39,812 nucleotides of DNA from Xanthobacter autotrophicus (GTDB lineage: Bacteria > Pseudomonadota > Alphaproteobacteria > Rhizobiales > Xanthobacteraceae), in assembly GCF_005871085.1 (NCBI RefSeq), contig NZ_VAUP01000013.1, forward strand, positions 1 through 39,812, given 5' to 3'. This document shows positions 7,410 to 16,678 of the stretch, in pieces. Within the stretch, counting starts at the first letter, position 1. Every line of letters starts with the position of its first letter. The position numbers and the translations under genes were made by a program. The notes under the pieces are model-generated. The model was not told the origin of the DNA. It made no database searches and saw nothing but the letters and a program-made list of their open reading frames with translations.

Positions 7410-8351
7410 TCAGTCGGCTCCGCCCTGCTGCCACTTGCGGCGCTGCAGGCCGAAATAGCTGAACAGGATGGCACCCAGCAGGAATGGGATCATGGCCACA
7501 GCGATGGCCGCGCCCTCGCCCAGCGAGCCGCCGGGAATGGCGCGCTGGAAGGAGAGCGTCGCCATCAGGTGGGTGGAGTTCAGCGGCCCGCCGCGGGTGA
7601 GCACATAGATGAGCTGGAAGTCGGTGAAGGTGAACAGCACCGAGAAGGTCATCACCACCGCGATGATGGGCGAGAGCATGGGCAAGGTGATGTAGCGGAA
7701 GCGCTGCCAATTGGTGGCGCCATCCAGCGTCGCCGCCTCATGCAGCGAGGGCGAGATGGTCTGCAGGCCTGCCAGAAGCGAGATGGCGACGAAGGGAATG
7801 CCGCGCCACACATTGGCGGCGATCACCGAGGCGCGGGCGTTGGCCACGTCGCCGAGGAAGTTGATGGGTGCGGAAATCAGCTCCATCTTGATGAGCGCCC
7901 ACGAAATGATCGAATACTGGCTGTCGAAGATCCACCAGAAGGCGATGGCCGAAAGCACGGTGGGCACCACCCAAGGCAGCAGCACCACGGCACGGAAGAA
8001 GGCCTTGAACGGCATGTTCTCGTTCAACAGCAGCGCCAGCCACAGGCCGAGCCCGAACTTCAGGATCGAGGCCGCCACCGTGTAGAGAATGGTGTTGAAC
8101 ACCACCAGCCAGAACAGGCTGTCGCCCATGAGTGACTGGTAGTTCTCCAGGCCGATGAACTCGCCCGCGCGGCCGATCCTGGTGTCGGTGAAGCCGAGCC
8201 AGACGCCGAGCCCCAGCGGGTAGGTGAGGAAGAACAGCAGGAACACGGCGGCCGGCAGCATGAAGACGATGCCGATCACATGCCGGCCCTGGCCGATGCC
8301 GGCCCAGAAGGACCGTGAAGGGGACGGCTCGGTCGCTGTGACGTTGGCCAT
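7410..8351 (-). CDS. ABC sugar-type importer permease, MalF-like
   Basis: 313 residues with a short charged N-terminus, then six membrane helices, the first being VIGIVFMLPAAVFLLFFLTY. The EAA docking loop is EAATLDGATNWQRFRYITLP, as in MalF/UgpA-type permeases. YVLTRGGPLNSTHLMAT is a well-conserved stretch of this family. It pairs with the MalG-like permease encoded next on the leftward transcript and receives substrate from the binding protein encoded upstream. Start chosen at MANVTATEPS, the first plausible cytoplasmic N-terminus. Confidence 0.93.
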   Translation of the reverse strand: MANVTATEPSPSRSFWAGIGQGRHVIGIVFMLPAAVFLLFFLTYPLGLGVWLGFTDTRIGRAGEFIGLENYQSLMGDSLFWLVVFNTILYTVAASILKFGLGLWLALLLNENMPFKAFFRAVVLLPWVVPTVLSAIAFWWIFDSQYSIISWALIKMELISAPINFLGDVANARASVIAANVWRGIPFVAISLLAGLQTISPSLHEAATLDGATNWQRFRYITLPMLSPIIAVVMTFSVLFTFTDFQLIYVLTRGGPLNSTHLMATLSFQRAIPGGSLGEGAAIAVAMIPFLLGAILFSYFGLQRRKWQQGGAD

Positions 8352-8383
8352 GAAAGGATCTCCGGAAAATCTGACGTGCTGTT

Positions 8384-8466
8384 CTCCCCATGGGGGAGGG
8401 GCTGCGGCCGGCCTCGGCCGGCGACACCGCTATCGAACACTGCCCTCCCCCGCGTGCGGGGGAGGG
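8384..8466. repeat. Composite palindromic repeat between binding protein and permease genes
   Basis: The 197-base gap holds a small palindrome CTCCCC/GGGGAG (8384-8398), a GGCCGGCCTCGGCCGGC stretch, and a perfect 11-base stem with a 2-base loop (CCCTCCCCCGC / GCGGGGGAGGG, 8443-8466). In other importer operons such hairpins raise stability of the upstream binding-protein mRNA segment; here that role is inference. The last stem is a variant of the one at 7332-7355. Confidence 0.6.
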
Positions 8467-8548
8467 AAAAGCGGCGGATGAGACTGGGGCGCCCTGAGGG
8501 TACACGGGCACCCTGAGGTACAGGAGGCGCCGGAGCGGCGCCCTCACA

Positions 8549-9862
8549 TCAACGGTAGATGCGTTCCGCGCGCGCCTGGGCGCGCTTGGCGGCTTCTTCC
8601 GGGGTGCGCTGACCAGTGGAGGCTTCCGCCACCATGTCCACCACGATCCAGTCGGCCATGGCCGCGGCCGACTTCGGCCCGAGCGGACCGGCATAACCGT
8701 TCGGCTGCAGGGTATCGGAGGCCCTGGAATAGGCGGCATGGATGGGCTTGGAGGTCCACACCGGGTTGTTGGCGAAGGCCTTCAGCGTCTGGCAGCAATA
8801 GGCGCTCGCGCCGGTCAGCCAGGCGTTGTACTGCGGCGCGTCAAACATGAAGGACAGGTAGGCCTGCGCTGCCTTCGGATACTTGGTGTACTTGAAGATG
8901 CAGGCTTGGGTGGTCTGGTGCAGTTCCACCGATTTGCCCACCGGACCGATGGGGAAGTTGGTGGACCGCATGTCCGCCGCCATGTCGGCGAGCTTGGGAT
9001 CGTTGGCCGCCGCGTAATAAACCGACACGCCATTCGCCGTCACCGACAGGTCGCCGGCGATGAAGGCGCGGTTGTTGTTGACGTCGAGCCAGCTCTCGGT
9101 GCCGGGGATGAAGGTCTTGTACAACTCGGCGGCATAACGCAGGCCGGCGACGGTCTCCGGCGAGTTGAGAACCACCTTGCCAGTTTCGTCCACCATCTTG
9201 CCGCCGTGGCTCCACAGGATCCAGTGGCAGTAATTGTTGCCGTCGCCGACGCCGTGGCCGAGCGTGAAGCCCATGGGGTGGTTGATGGCCTTCAGCGCCT
9301 TGCCCAGCTCCAGCAGGCCCTTGGTGTCCTTCGGGAATTCGCTGAAGCCGGCCTGCTTCACCCAGCTGTCGCGATAGACCACCGCATTGCCGATGGTGGC
9401 CAGCGGCAGGGCGACGAAGCGCTTGTTGACCTGGGCATAGACCTCGTTGCCCGGATAATAGCCGCCGTACTTCGCGGCAAGGCCCTGGGCGAGATCGGTC
9501 ACGTCGAGCAGCTTGTCGGGATATTGCTGGGCGTCGTCGAACCACACCCAGACCATGTCGGGGCCGGAGCCCACGTTCGCAGCCACGGCGGCCTTCGGAC
9601 GGATGTCCTCCCAGCTCTCCTTGTCGATGCGCACCTCGATGCCGGTGGCCTCGGTGAACTTCTTGGTATTGGCGATCCAGGCATCCTCCTCGCCCTTCAC
9701 GAAGGGTGCCCAGCGCAGCAGGCGCAGGGAGGCGCCGGGTTCCGGCTCGAACTTGGGCATGGACTGGCCGAGGGCCTGCGTGCCGCCCAGAAAGGGCAGG
9801 GCCATGCTGCCGGCAGCGAGACCGGCGCCGCCCATAAGCACGTCGCGTCTGGAAAGGGTCAT
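8549..9862 (-). CDS. Extracellular solute-binding protein of ABC importer (Tat-type signal)
   Basis: 437 residues. The N-terminus MTLSRRDVLMGGAGLAAGSM has a twin-arginine motif (S-R-R-D-V-L) followed by a hydrophobic stretch and an ALGQ cleavage-like site, so export in folded form is likely. The body is a family 1 (CUT-type) binding protein: TKKFTEATGIEVRIDKESWE near the start, GSGPDMVWVWFDDAQQ, FVALPLATIGNAVVYRD, GFTLGHGVGDGNNYCHWILW, and a C-terminal lobe with AAQAYLSFMF. It captures a periplasmic sugar, polyol or glycerophosphodiester-like ligand and delivers it to the two permeases. The ligand is not identifiable by eye. It is the second gene of the leftward operon, 110 bases after the ATPase gene. 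Confidence 0.92.
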   Translation of the reverse strand: MTLSRRDVLMGGAGLAAGSMALPFLGGTQALGQSMPKFEPEPGASLRLLRWAPFVKGEEDAWIANTKKFTEATGIEVRIDKESWEDIRPKAAVAANVGSGPDMVWVWFDDAQQYPDKLLDVTDLAQGLAAKYGGYYPGNEVYAQVNKRFVALPLATIGNAVVYRDSWVKQAGFSEFPKDTKGLLELGKALKAINHPMGFTLGHGVGDGNNYCHWILWSHGGKMVDETGKVVLNSPETVAGLRYAAELYKTFIPGTESWLDVNNNRAFIAGDLSVTANGVSVYYAAANDPKLADMAADMRSTNFPIGPVGKSVELHQTTQACIFKYTKYPKAAQAYLSFMFDAPQYNAWLTGASAYCCQTLKAFANNPVWTSKPIHAAYSRASDTLQPNGYAGPLGPKSAAAMADWIVVDMVAEASTGQRTPEEAAKRAQARAERIYR

Positions 9863-9972
9863 CTGTCTTCCTCCCGTGAAGATCCGTTTGTTTGGCGTGC
9901 GGCTGTTCTGGTGCGGCCCTGGCGTTGTGGATTTGGCGTCGCCGGGTCGTCTGTCCTGCCGTCTGGAGTGTG

Positions 9973-11049
<1,077 letters not shown>

Positions 11050-11546
11050 GAAGCGTCCTCTCCCTCGTGTTCGCCAGCGCGCCGGACGGATATCTTCCGC
11101 CTTCAAGGTCGCGCGTGATCTTCGTTCTGTTTCTTGGGTCCCTAACGGAACCACACGTCCTCATCGTGACGCCGGCGCGATCATGGTGAAAGGCGAAGCC
11201 GGGATCAAGAGGAATTTAAAACGATTGAACTTTCATCGAAACACCCTGTGATGGTGCTAAACCGGGCGGGTTCCCCCGCAGGCGCCGGCTTCCCGCGGCG
11301 GAGCTGTGGGGCTGCTTCCCTGCTCTGGGCCTTTTGCCCGGCAGGATTTGCGAGCCTTGCCATAAGGGTTGCCACCCTCCAGGCGGCGACCGATCAGGCC
11401 GGCTCCCCTCCATCCGACGGGCCGGGATGGAGGCCATCGTGGCGCCGCCAGTTCCCGGCGCCTCAGTGGAGTCACAGGGGTTCTCCAGCCGGCAGGCGGC
11501 GTGGCAGACCGACCGTCAGCATGACGAGAGCAGCGGTGCGCTTGCC
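11050..11546. other. Leader region upstream of the ABC importer operon
   Basis: 497 bases with no convincing gene. An AT-richer island at about 11208-11250 (GGAATTTAAAACGATTGAAC followed by TTTCATCGAAA) is the most likely promoter/operator zone for the leftward importer operon. TTTC-ATC-GAAA and AAAACGATTG are weak dyads of the kind bound by LacI-family sugar regulators, but neither is good enough to call. The right half (11260-11546) is GC-rich and I see nothing definable in it. Confidence 0.35.
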
Positions 11547-12395
11547 TCAGGCCGCCGGAATCATCGCAAGATAGCGCGTCATCGCATCGGCCGGGACCGC
11601 GCCGCGGGCGGCCAGTCGGTCCACGCAGTTCAGCGCCAGGTCGTATGAGCGGTAGACGTGATGGGCGATCAGCGCGAGCTGCTTCAGCTGCTCCGCGTTC
11701 ATGGCGTCAGGCACCATGAAGTTGCGCACATAAACGGCGTCGGCCTCGACGATCTGATTGATGGCCGCGAAGCGGTCCGGCCGCCGTAGCGGCAGGATCA
11801 TGCGCCGGCTCATCGCCGCCAGCATGTGCGGGACGAAGCCGCGCGCCCTCAGGGCAAGGTCGATCGCGCCGAAGGCGGGCTGGTTTTTGTAGAGCGGGAT
11901 CAGTGAGACTTCAGCCTGCACGCACACCGCCTGGTCGAGCAGCCCCCCGGCGGTTTCGATGACGGCGAGTTCGCCGCCCTGGAGATCCATCTTCAGGAAA
12001 TCGAGGTTGGCAATTTCCGCCACCGCGGCCAGGGGACGCGTCTCCAACGCCACCCGGCTGATCACCAGGCCCCATTCGGCCAAGCCAGGAAACGCGGCGA
12101 GGGCAACCGGGTCCGGTTCGAAGAGGCTGGTCATGCCCTGGGACTGGCAGACATGGAGGACCTGCCACCCGCCGGCACCGATGGCATAGGGCAGGTAGGT
12201 CTCCAGCGGACCCTTGGCTGCGTTGAGCCGGGCAAGGGCGTCCGGCTGCGGTTCGAAGCCGACCACGCAGCAGAGCCCGCCTTCCAGCATGACCTTGTAG
12301 GGAGGCTCGCCGTCGATGGGGTTCGCGCCCACATCCACCACGGCGGTCAGACGCTCGGGCGCGAGCAGGGCGCGCAACTGGCAGGGAGTGGTCAA
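11547..12395 (-). CDS. FkbM family methyltransferase
   Basis: 282 residues. The AdoMet-binding start is VVDVGANPIDGEPPYK (from about residue 19), followed by VVGFEPQPDALARLN, SQGMTSLFEPDP, then FLKMDLQGGELAVIETAG, the arrangement of FkbM-type O-methyltransferases. These methylate hydroxyls on sugars or natural products and are often linked to surface polysaccharide or glycoprotein decoration. The C-terminal 80 residues contain a MRILP-like IINQIVEADAVYVR region seen in longer family members. It lies 41 bases after the L,D-transpeptidase gene on the same strand and may be its operon partner, but no other polysaccharide gene is nearby, so the target is unknown. Confidence 0.85.
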   Translation of the reverse strand: MTTPCQLRALLAPERLTAVVDVGANPIDGEPPYKVMLEGGLCCVVGFEPQPDALARLNAAKGPLETYLPYAIGAGGWQVLHVCQSQGMTSLFEPDPVALAAFPGLAEWGLVISRVALETRPLAAVAEIANLDFLKMDLQGGELAVIETAGGLLDQAVCVQAEVSLIPLYKNQPAFGAIDLALRARGFVPHMLAAMSRRMILPLRRPDRFAAINQIVEADAVYVRNFMVPDAMNAEQLKQLALIAHHVYRSYDLALNCVDRLAARGAVPADAMTRYLAMIPAA

Positions 12396-12436
12396 GGCGG
12401 CCTCCGTCGCAAACCGACGCAGGCGCGCCGGCAGTC

Positions 12437-13747
12437 CTATTGGGAGAAACTGCTCGTAGGCATGCTGGATGCTGCGCCGGGAAGCGTGCCGGACGGCATC
12501 AGGCTGGCTGCGGAGGCGACCGTTGCCGGCTTGGCTGCCACCGCGGCGGACTTGTCCGAGCGGGCCGGAGCCGAGGACCCGGACGGTTGGGCGGCGGCGG
12601 GCCGGACCGGTGGAACGGGGGCACCCTTGGGCTGGGCCGTGGCGGCCGGCACCGAACCGGCGATGTTGGCGGGGCTAACCTGGGCCACCGCCGTCTCGTT
12701 GTCCAGCGCGACCTTCTCCGGGGTCATCTTGGGCGGGTTCACATATTCGGGCAGCGTGCCCGGCGCCGCGGCGAAGGACATCTGGCCGCTCTCGCGCTCC
12801 TTGAGCTTGGCGAGGAAGACCGGATGCATGCCGCCGTCCGCATTGGTGCGCACGGGCGCCAGCGGCGCGGAAGGCGTGAGCGCCGCAACTTGCGCGTCGT
12901 CGCTGCGCTGCTTCTCGGCCACGGCGGAGGCGACCTGGGGCGGCACCTGGTAGGGCGGGCAGGAGGCATTGGCATCGAAGCCGCGGCCGGGCAGGGCCTC
13001 GGCGTCGAACACATAGGCGCGCCCGCAGACGTTGACCTTCGGCTCCTGTTTGGTCACCTCGAAGTGGTCGTAGCCCTGCTTCAGGTTGCGCCAGAACGCC
13101 ATGTTGGGGTTGTTACGGTGCCGGGCGAGGTTCTTCGGCGTCATGCGGAAGGGATAGGCCTGCACCTGGAACGCCCGCTGGCCGCCGGCGAAACTCTCAC
13201 GGGCCAGGGAGAAGATCTCGGAGATCTGCTCGTCCGTCATGGCGTAGCAGCCGGCCGACGAGCAGTCGCCGTGCACCATGAGGAACTCGCCCGTCCGCCC
13301 GTAGGAGCGATCAAAGGCGTTGGGGAAGCCGAGGTTGAAGGACAAATAGTAATTGGAGTTCGGATTCATCTGCCCGGGCGTGATGGTGTAGAAGCCCTCC
13401 GGCGCCTGCCGGTCACCCACCCGCACCTTGGGGCCCAGTTCGCCGGACCAGCGGCAGATGGGGTAGGTCTTCAGCAAGGCATAGGAGCCGTCGGAGGTGG
13501 CCTTCCACACTTCCAGCTCGGCTTCCTGCTTGAAGATGCGCACCAACATCGGGCTCGCGGGCGACATGTCCTTCTGCGAGATCAGGGACACCATCTCCGG
13601 CGTCAGCGGCTTGTTGGCCCTGCGCGCCGCCTCGGAATCGGTCTGATTGCAGGCGGCGAGCGCGAGCGCTGCGGTGGCGGCAAGGGCCACCATGCGGACG
13701 CGGGACGATACCTTCGCCCACGGACGGTTCGACGCGAAACGGTTCAC
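12437..13747 (-). CDS. YafK-type L,D-transpeptidase lipoprotein with long Ala/Pro-rich tail
   Basis: 436 residues from a GTG start, chosen because AGGAG lies about 9 bases upstream and the resulting N-terminus is a lipoprotein signal (ALALAAC, lipidated Cys33). The catalytic YkuD-type domain spans about 60-250; the active-site motif HGDCSSAGCYAM has His159 and the nucleophile Cys167. These periplasmic enzymes make or cleave 3-3 peptidoglycan crosslinks or act on protein-peptidoglycan links; YafK relatives cleave Braun-lipoprotein links (family knowledge). After about residue 260 the protein is a low-complexity Ala/Pro/Val/Ser tail, probably a wall-spanning or disordered extension absent from the E. 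coli protein. It precedes the FkbM gene. Confidence 0.9.
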   Translation of the reverse strand: MNRFASNRPWAKVSSRVRMVALAATAALALAACNQTDSEAARRANKPLTPEMVSLISQKDMSPASPMLVRIFKQEAELEVWKATSDGSYALLKTYPICRWSGELGPKVRVGDRQAPEGFYTITPGQMNPNSNYYLSFNLGFPNAFDRSYGRTGEFLMVHGDCSSAGCYAMTDEQISEIFSLARESFAGGQRAFQVQAYPFRMTPKNLARHRNNPNMAFWRNLKQGYDHFEVTKQEPKVNVCGRAYVFDAEALPGRGFDANASCPPYQVPPQVASAVAEKQRSDDAQVAALTPSAPLAPVRTNADGGMHPVFLAKLKERESGQMSFAAAPGTLPEYVNPPKMTPEKVALDNETAVAQVSPANIAGSVPAATAQPKGAPVPPVRPAAAQPSGSSAPARSDKSAAVAAKPATVASAASLMPSGTLPGAASSMPTSSFSQ

Positions 13748-13953
13748 CGCGCAACTCCTGGGTCCGTATCGGCCACGGGGACCGACAGGGTTAGCCCCTT
13801 CACCTTGACGACGCGTTAGCATCATCGCCAAGGCATCATCGCCAGCCACGCGGAGCGTTGCCGCGACCGCCCAAGCCGACTTGGAGAAAATAAGGCAAAT
13901 GCGGCCAAGATGAGATGTCAGGCCGGCAGCCGCCGCCTGTCGTGCGTTCATGG

Positions 13954-14907
13954 TTAAAGCGAACGGCCGATTGCGAGAAATTTGTCACGCCGTGCCTTGC
14001 GCACGGCAGGGCCATCAAGACCGGCCAATTGCGACAAGGCATCGGCGATGGCATCCCCGGCGGCGCCGATGGTGGCCTCCGGATCGCGATGGGCGCCGCC
14101 GGGCGGCTCCTTCACGATGGCATCGATGATGCCGAACTTCAGCAGGTCCTGCGCCGTGATCTTCATGTTGGTGGCGGCGTCCTGCGCCTTCGCGGTGTCA
14201 CGCCACAGGATGGAGGCCGCGCCTTCCGGCGAGATCACGCTGTAGATGGCGTGCTCCATCATCAGCACCTTGTTGGCGGTGGCGATGGCGATGGCCCCAC
14301 CCGAGCCACCCTCGCCGATTACCAGCGCCACATTGGGCGCGCCCAGTGCGAGGCAGGCATCGGTGGAACGGGCGATGGCCTCGGCCTGGCCGCGCTCCTC
14401 GGCACCGATGCCGGGATAGGCGCCGGCGGTATCCACCAGCGAGATCAGCGGAATGCCAAAGCGGTCGGCCAGTTCCATGATGCGCGCCGCCTTGCGATAG
14501 CCCTCGGGGCGCGCCATGCCGAAATTATGCCGGATGCGGGTTTCGGTGGTGGAGCCCTTCTCGTGGCCCAGCACGCACACCGCCTCGCCACGGAAGCGGG
14601 CGAAGCCGCCGATGATGGCCTCGTCCTCGCCGAACTTGCGGTCGCCGGCGAGCGGGGTGAAGTCCTCAAACAGGCCCTTGGCGAAATCGGCGAAATGCGG
14701 CCGCTGCGGATGCCGCGCGACCAAGGTCTTCTGCCAGGGGGTGAGGTTTGCGTAGAGGGCGAGGAGCGCCTCGCGGGCCTTGGTCTCGAGCCGCTGCACC
14801 TCGTCGGTGATGGTCACGCCATCGCCCGCAGAGGCAAGCGCGCGCAGCTCTTCCACCTTGGCCTCGAGTTCGGCGACCGGCTTCTCGAAGTCCAGATAGC
14901 TGCGCAT
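13954..14907 (-). CDS. accA: Acetyl-CoA carboxylase carboxyltransferase alpha subunit
   Basis: 317 residues starting MRSYLDFEKPVAELEAKVEE, the standard N-terminus. AccA with AccD transfers carboxyl from carboxybiotin to acetyl-CoA, making malonyl-CoA, the first step of fatty acid synthesis, in the cytoplasm. Diagnostic segments: GDRKFGEDEAIIGGFARFRG, the acyl-CoA site around LISLVDTAGAYPGIGAEERG, and the oxyanion-hole region ALVIGEGGSGGAIAIA followed by MMEHAIYSVISPEGAASILW. The length is normal. It stands alone on the minus strand, 206 bases before the L,D-transpeptidase gene. Its product malonyl-CoA is also what the matA/matB genes at 35-38 kb handle, though there is no sign of shared control. 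Confidence 0.97.
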   Translation of the reverse strand: MRSYLDFEKPVAELEAKVEELRALASAGDGVTITDEVQRLETKAREALLALYANLTPWQKTLVARHPQRPHFADFAKGLFEDFTPLAGDRKFGEDEAIIGGFARFRGEAVCVLGHEKGSTTETRIRHNFGMARPEGYRKAARIMELADRFGIPLISLVDTAGAYPGIGAEERGQAEAIARSTDACLALGAPNVALVIGEGGSGGAIAIATANKVLMMEHAIYSVISPEGAASILWRDTAKAQDAATNMKITAQDLLKFGIIDAIVKEPPGGAHRDPEATIGAAGDAIADALSQLAGLDGPAVRKARRDKFLAIGRSL

Positions 14908-15200
14908 GAGGGTCCGTAAAGGTTGGAGGAGGCCCGTTGCCGACGCCGCCCACGGGGCCGGAAGCTGCCTGCGACGGGTCGGCAAGTCAAGGTCGGCAGC
15001 TCAATTCCGCCATGCCGATTCCGACATGTCGTGGAGAGGTGAGGCACCGACATCGAGAACGGCAACCCACGCCGGCGTTGGCCGGCGAAGAGGCCACTCC
15101 AAAACGTGAAGGCCGCACCGCCCCTTTCGCGCTGCAAACTGCAACGGAAGGCACGGGGAGAGCGTTGTCCCCCAATCATGGTCACATCATGGAGGCAGCC

Positions 15201-15428
15201 ATGGCCGCCCAGAAACGCCCAGCTCCACGACCGCGCGCGCCCAAGGTCGCAAAGCCCGGCCGCGCCCCGATTTCCAGCGTCCCCGCCGCGACCGAGCCGG
15301 CGCCGGACTATGATTTTCCCGCGGCCGGTCCCCACGCCCGGCCCCATCTGATGGATCCCGAGCGCACGCCCGGCGCCGGCGCCCTCTCGGAGCCGGGCTG
15401 CTCGCGGGACGCAGACGCGACGGGCTGA
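15201..15428 (+). CDS. Small hypothetical proline/alanine-rich protein
   Basis: 75 residues beginning MAAQKRPAPRPRAPKVAKPG, basic and proline-rich, then an acidic stretch PAPDYDFPAAGPHARPHLMD and a short tail. I do not recognise a family. Evidence for a real gene is the textbook GGAGG six bases before the ATG, the shift from a basic to an acidic half, and its place in an otherwise empty gap upstream of yggT on the same strand. There is no signal peptide or membrane segment; it looks intrinsically disordered. It could be a spurious frame in GC-rich DNA. Confidence 0.5.
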   Translation: MAAQKRPAPRPRAPKVAKPGRAPISSVPAATEPAPDYDFPAAGPHARPHLMDPERTPGAGALSEPGCSRDADATG

Positions 15429-15541
15429 CGCAGGCTGGGCGAGAAACCGGCCTCAGGCCGGCCGCGACGGCGTGCGGCCTTGTTCAGGAGCACCTCGGGG
15501 GGCTATTGCTGGCGCGCAACTCCCCGGGGACCTTTCCTGCG

Positions 15542-15832
15542 ATGCGTGCGCTGCTCGACGTCATCCTTCTCGTTCTTCAGCTTTATGTCTGGCTGCTCAT
15601 CGCCGCGGCGGTGCTGTCCTGGCTCGTGGCGTTCAACGTCGTGAACCCCCACAACTCGTTCGTCCGCAGCGTGGGCGACTTCCTCTACAGGATCACTGAG
15701 CCGGTGCTCGCGCCGATCCGCTCCGTGCTGCCCAACCTGGGCGGCCTCGATCTGTCGCCCATGGTGCTGATCCTGATCATCTTCTTCATCCAGCAGGTCA
15801 TCGGCTACTACATCTACCCCAACGTCTTCTGA
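15542..15832 (+). CDS. yggT: YggT family membrane protein
   Basis: 96 residues with two hydrophobic regions (ALLDVILLVLQLYVWLLIAA and a C-terminal PMVLILIIFFIQQVIGYYI) flanking the conserved RITEPVLAPIRSVLPNLGGL loop. This is the YggT family, small inner-membrane proteins linked in different bacteria to osmotic-shock tolerance or to division-site and cell-shape genes (family knowledge). The ATG at 15542 is preferred; an upstream in-frame start would add an unlikely hydrophilic leader. It is followed after 16 bases by the DUF167 gene, a pairing seen across many bacteria. Confidence 0.93.
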   Translation: MRALLDVILLVLQLYVWLLIAAAVLSWLVAFNVVNPHNSFVRSVGDFLYRITEPVLAPIRSVLPNLGGLDLSPMVLILIIFFIQQVIGYYIYPNVF

Positions 15833-15848
15833 CCGGCGGGCGGGCTTC

Positions 15849-16181
15849 TTGTCGTACCTGAAGACCCTGCCCGACGGGGTGGAGGTGACCGTGCGCGCCA
15901 CTCCGCGGGGCGGGCGCGATGCGCTCGACGGCGTCGTGGCATTGTCGGACGGTCGCGAGGTTCTGAAGATCCGGGTCAAGGTCGCGCCGGAGGACGGCGC
16001 GGCGACGGCGGCTGTTGCCCGCGTGCTGGCGCAGGCGGCAGGCGTAGCCGCATCCCAGGTCAGGCTCACGTCGGGGGCCACAGCGCGGGTGAAGACCTTC
16101 CGCATCAGCGGAGACGCGGCGGCGCTGGTCGCCGCCCTGACCCAGGCCGTATCGGCGCCCGCCGGCAAGGCGCGAAAGTAG
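15849..16181 (+). CDS. DUF167 (YggU-like) protein
   Basis: 110 residues with the DUF167 core: VTVRATPRGGRDALDGV, then VLKIRVKVAPEDGAATAAVA and VRLTSGATARVKTFRISG, where the last piece corresponds to the family's usual G-x-x-S/A-R-x-K motif. It is a small cytoplasmic alpha/beta protein of unknown function. No ATG is available before the conserved core; a TTG at 15849 behind a GGCGGGCGGG purine stretch is the best start. It directly follows yggT (16-base gap), so the two are probably translated from one mRNA. Confidence 0.87.
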   Translation: MSYLKTLPDGVEVTVRATPRGGRDALDGVVALSDGREVLKIRVKVAPEDGAATAAVARVLAQAAGVAASQVRLTSGATARVKTFRISGDAAALVAALTQAVSAPAGKARK

Positions 16182-16623
16182 AGCCTTGGGGGGCGGCGTC
16201 CGGCGAGGGGCCGCTGATCAAGTTGGCTTGGTGCTTGAGCAGGTCGCTGTCGGCGCTGTCAAACCTCAGGCCAATTCGGCGATCAGGCGCGGCCGGATCA
16301 TGCTCTCGATCGCGGCCTATCCGTTTCCTGATCAGGCCCTGAGGTGGCCCGTCGTGCCGGGTCGTCTGTGTGTCGGGGTGTCTTCCCGAAGCGTCTGGCA
16401 GGGGCGCGCCAAGGGACCTCGCCGAGCCGGGCGCGATCAGGTCCTGCTCCCCAAACCCTTCCCATCCGATCGACATCTGCGGCTGATCAGCCCCGCCACG
16501 GACGGTTGTGCACTGGCGATGCGCGGGCATGGCGTATGGCAGATCGGGCGCGAGGCTGTCCCATTCGGGATCATCCTGGCCCGTCCTCCCCGGCCACATG
16601 GGGGCCGCGCGGCGGACAAAGAA
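16182..16623. other. Gene-free stretch unusually rich in GATC
   Basis: About 440 bases between the DUF167 gene and the porin terminator. Open frames exist in several registers, but none has family motifs, a ribosome-binding site or sensible composition. By eye I count ten GATC tetramers between about 16214 and 16571, many as TGATCA-like units, against about one and a half expected by chance. No tRNA, repeat array or clear promoter is visible. Confidence 0.4.
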
Positions 16624-16654
16624 GAAGGCGCCGCGCGGGGAGCGCGGCGCCTTC
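16624..16654 (-). terminator. Intrinsic terminator of the porin gene
   Basis: A perfect 13-base stem (arms GAAGGCGCCGCGC and GCGCGGCGCCTTC) with a 5-base loop lies 24 bases beyond the porin stop on the leftward strand. It is followed by TTCTTTG, a short U-rich stretch. Confidence 0.8.
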
Positions 16655-16678
16655 TGGCGTCAGGAACGTCGGCTCAGA

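Noticed and set aside
11208-11250. LacI-like operator for the ABC importer (TTTC-ATC-GAAA and AAAACGATTG)
   Set aside because: Dyads are too short and imperfect, and no LacI-family gene is nearby; kept only as a likely promoter zone.
16105-16599. Possible 164-residue minus-strand protein in the gap before the porin terminator
   Set aside because: It overlaps the end of the DUF167 gene, lacks a ribosome-binding site, and shows no domain or membrane pattern.
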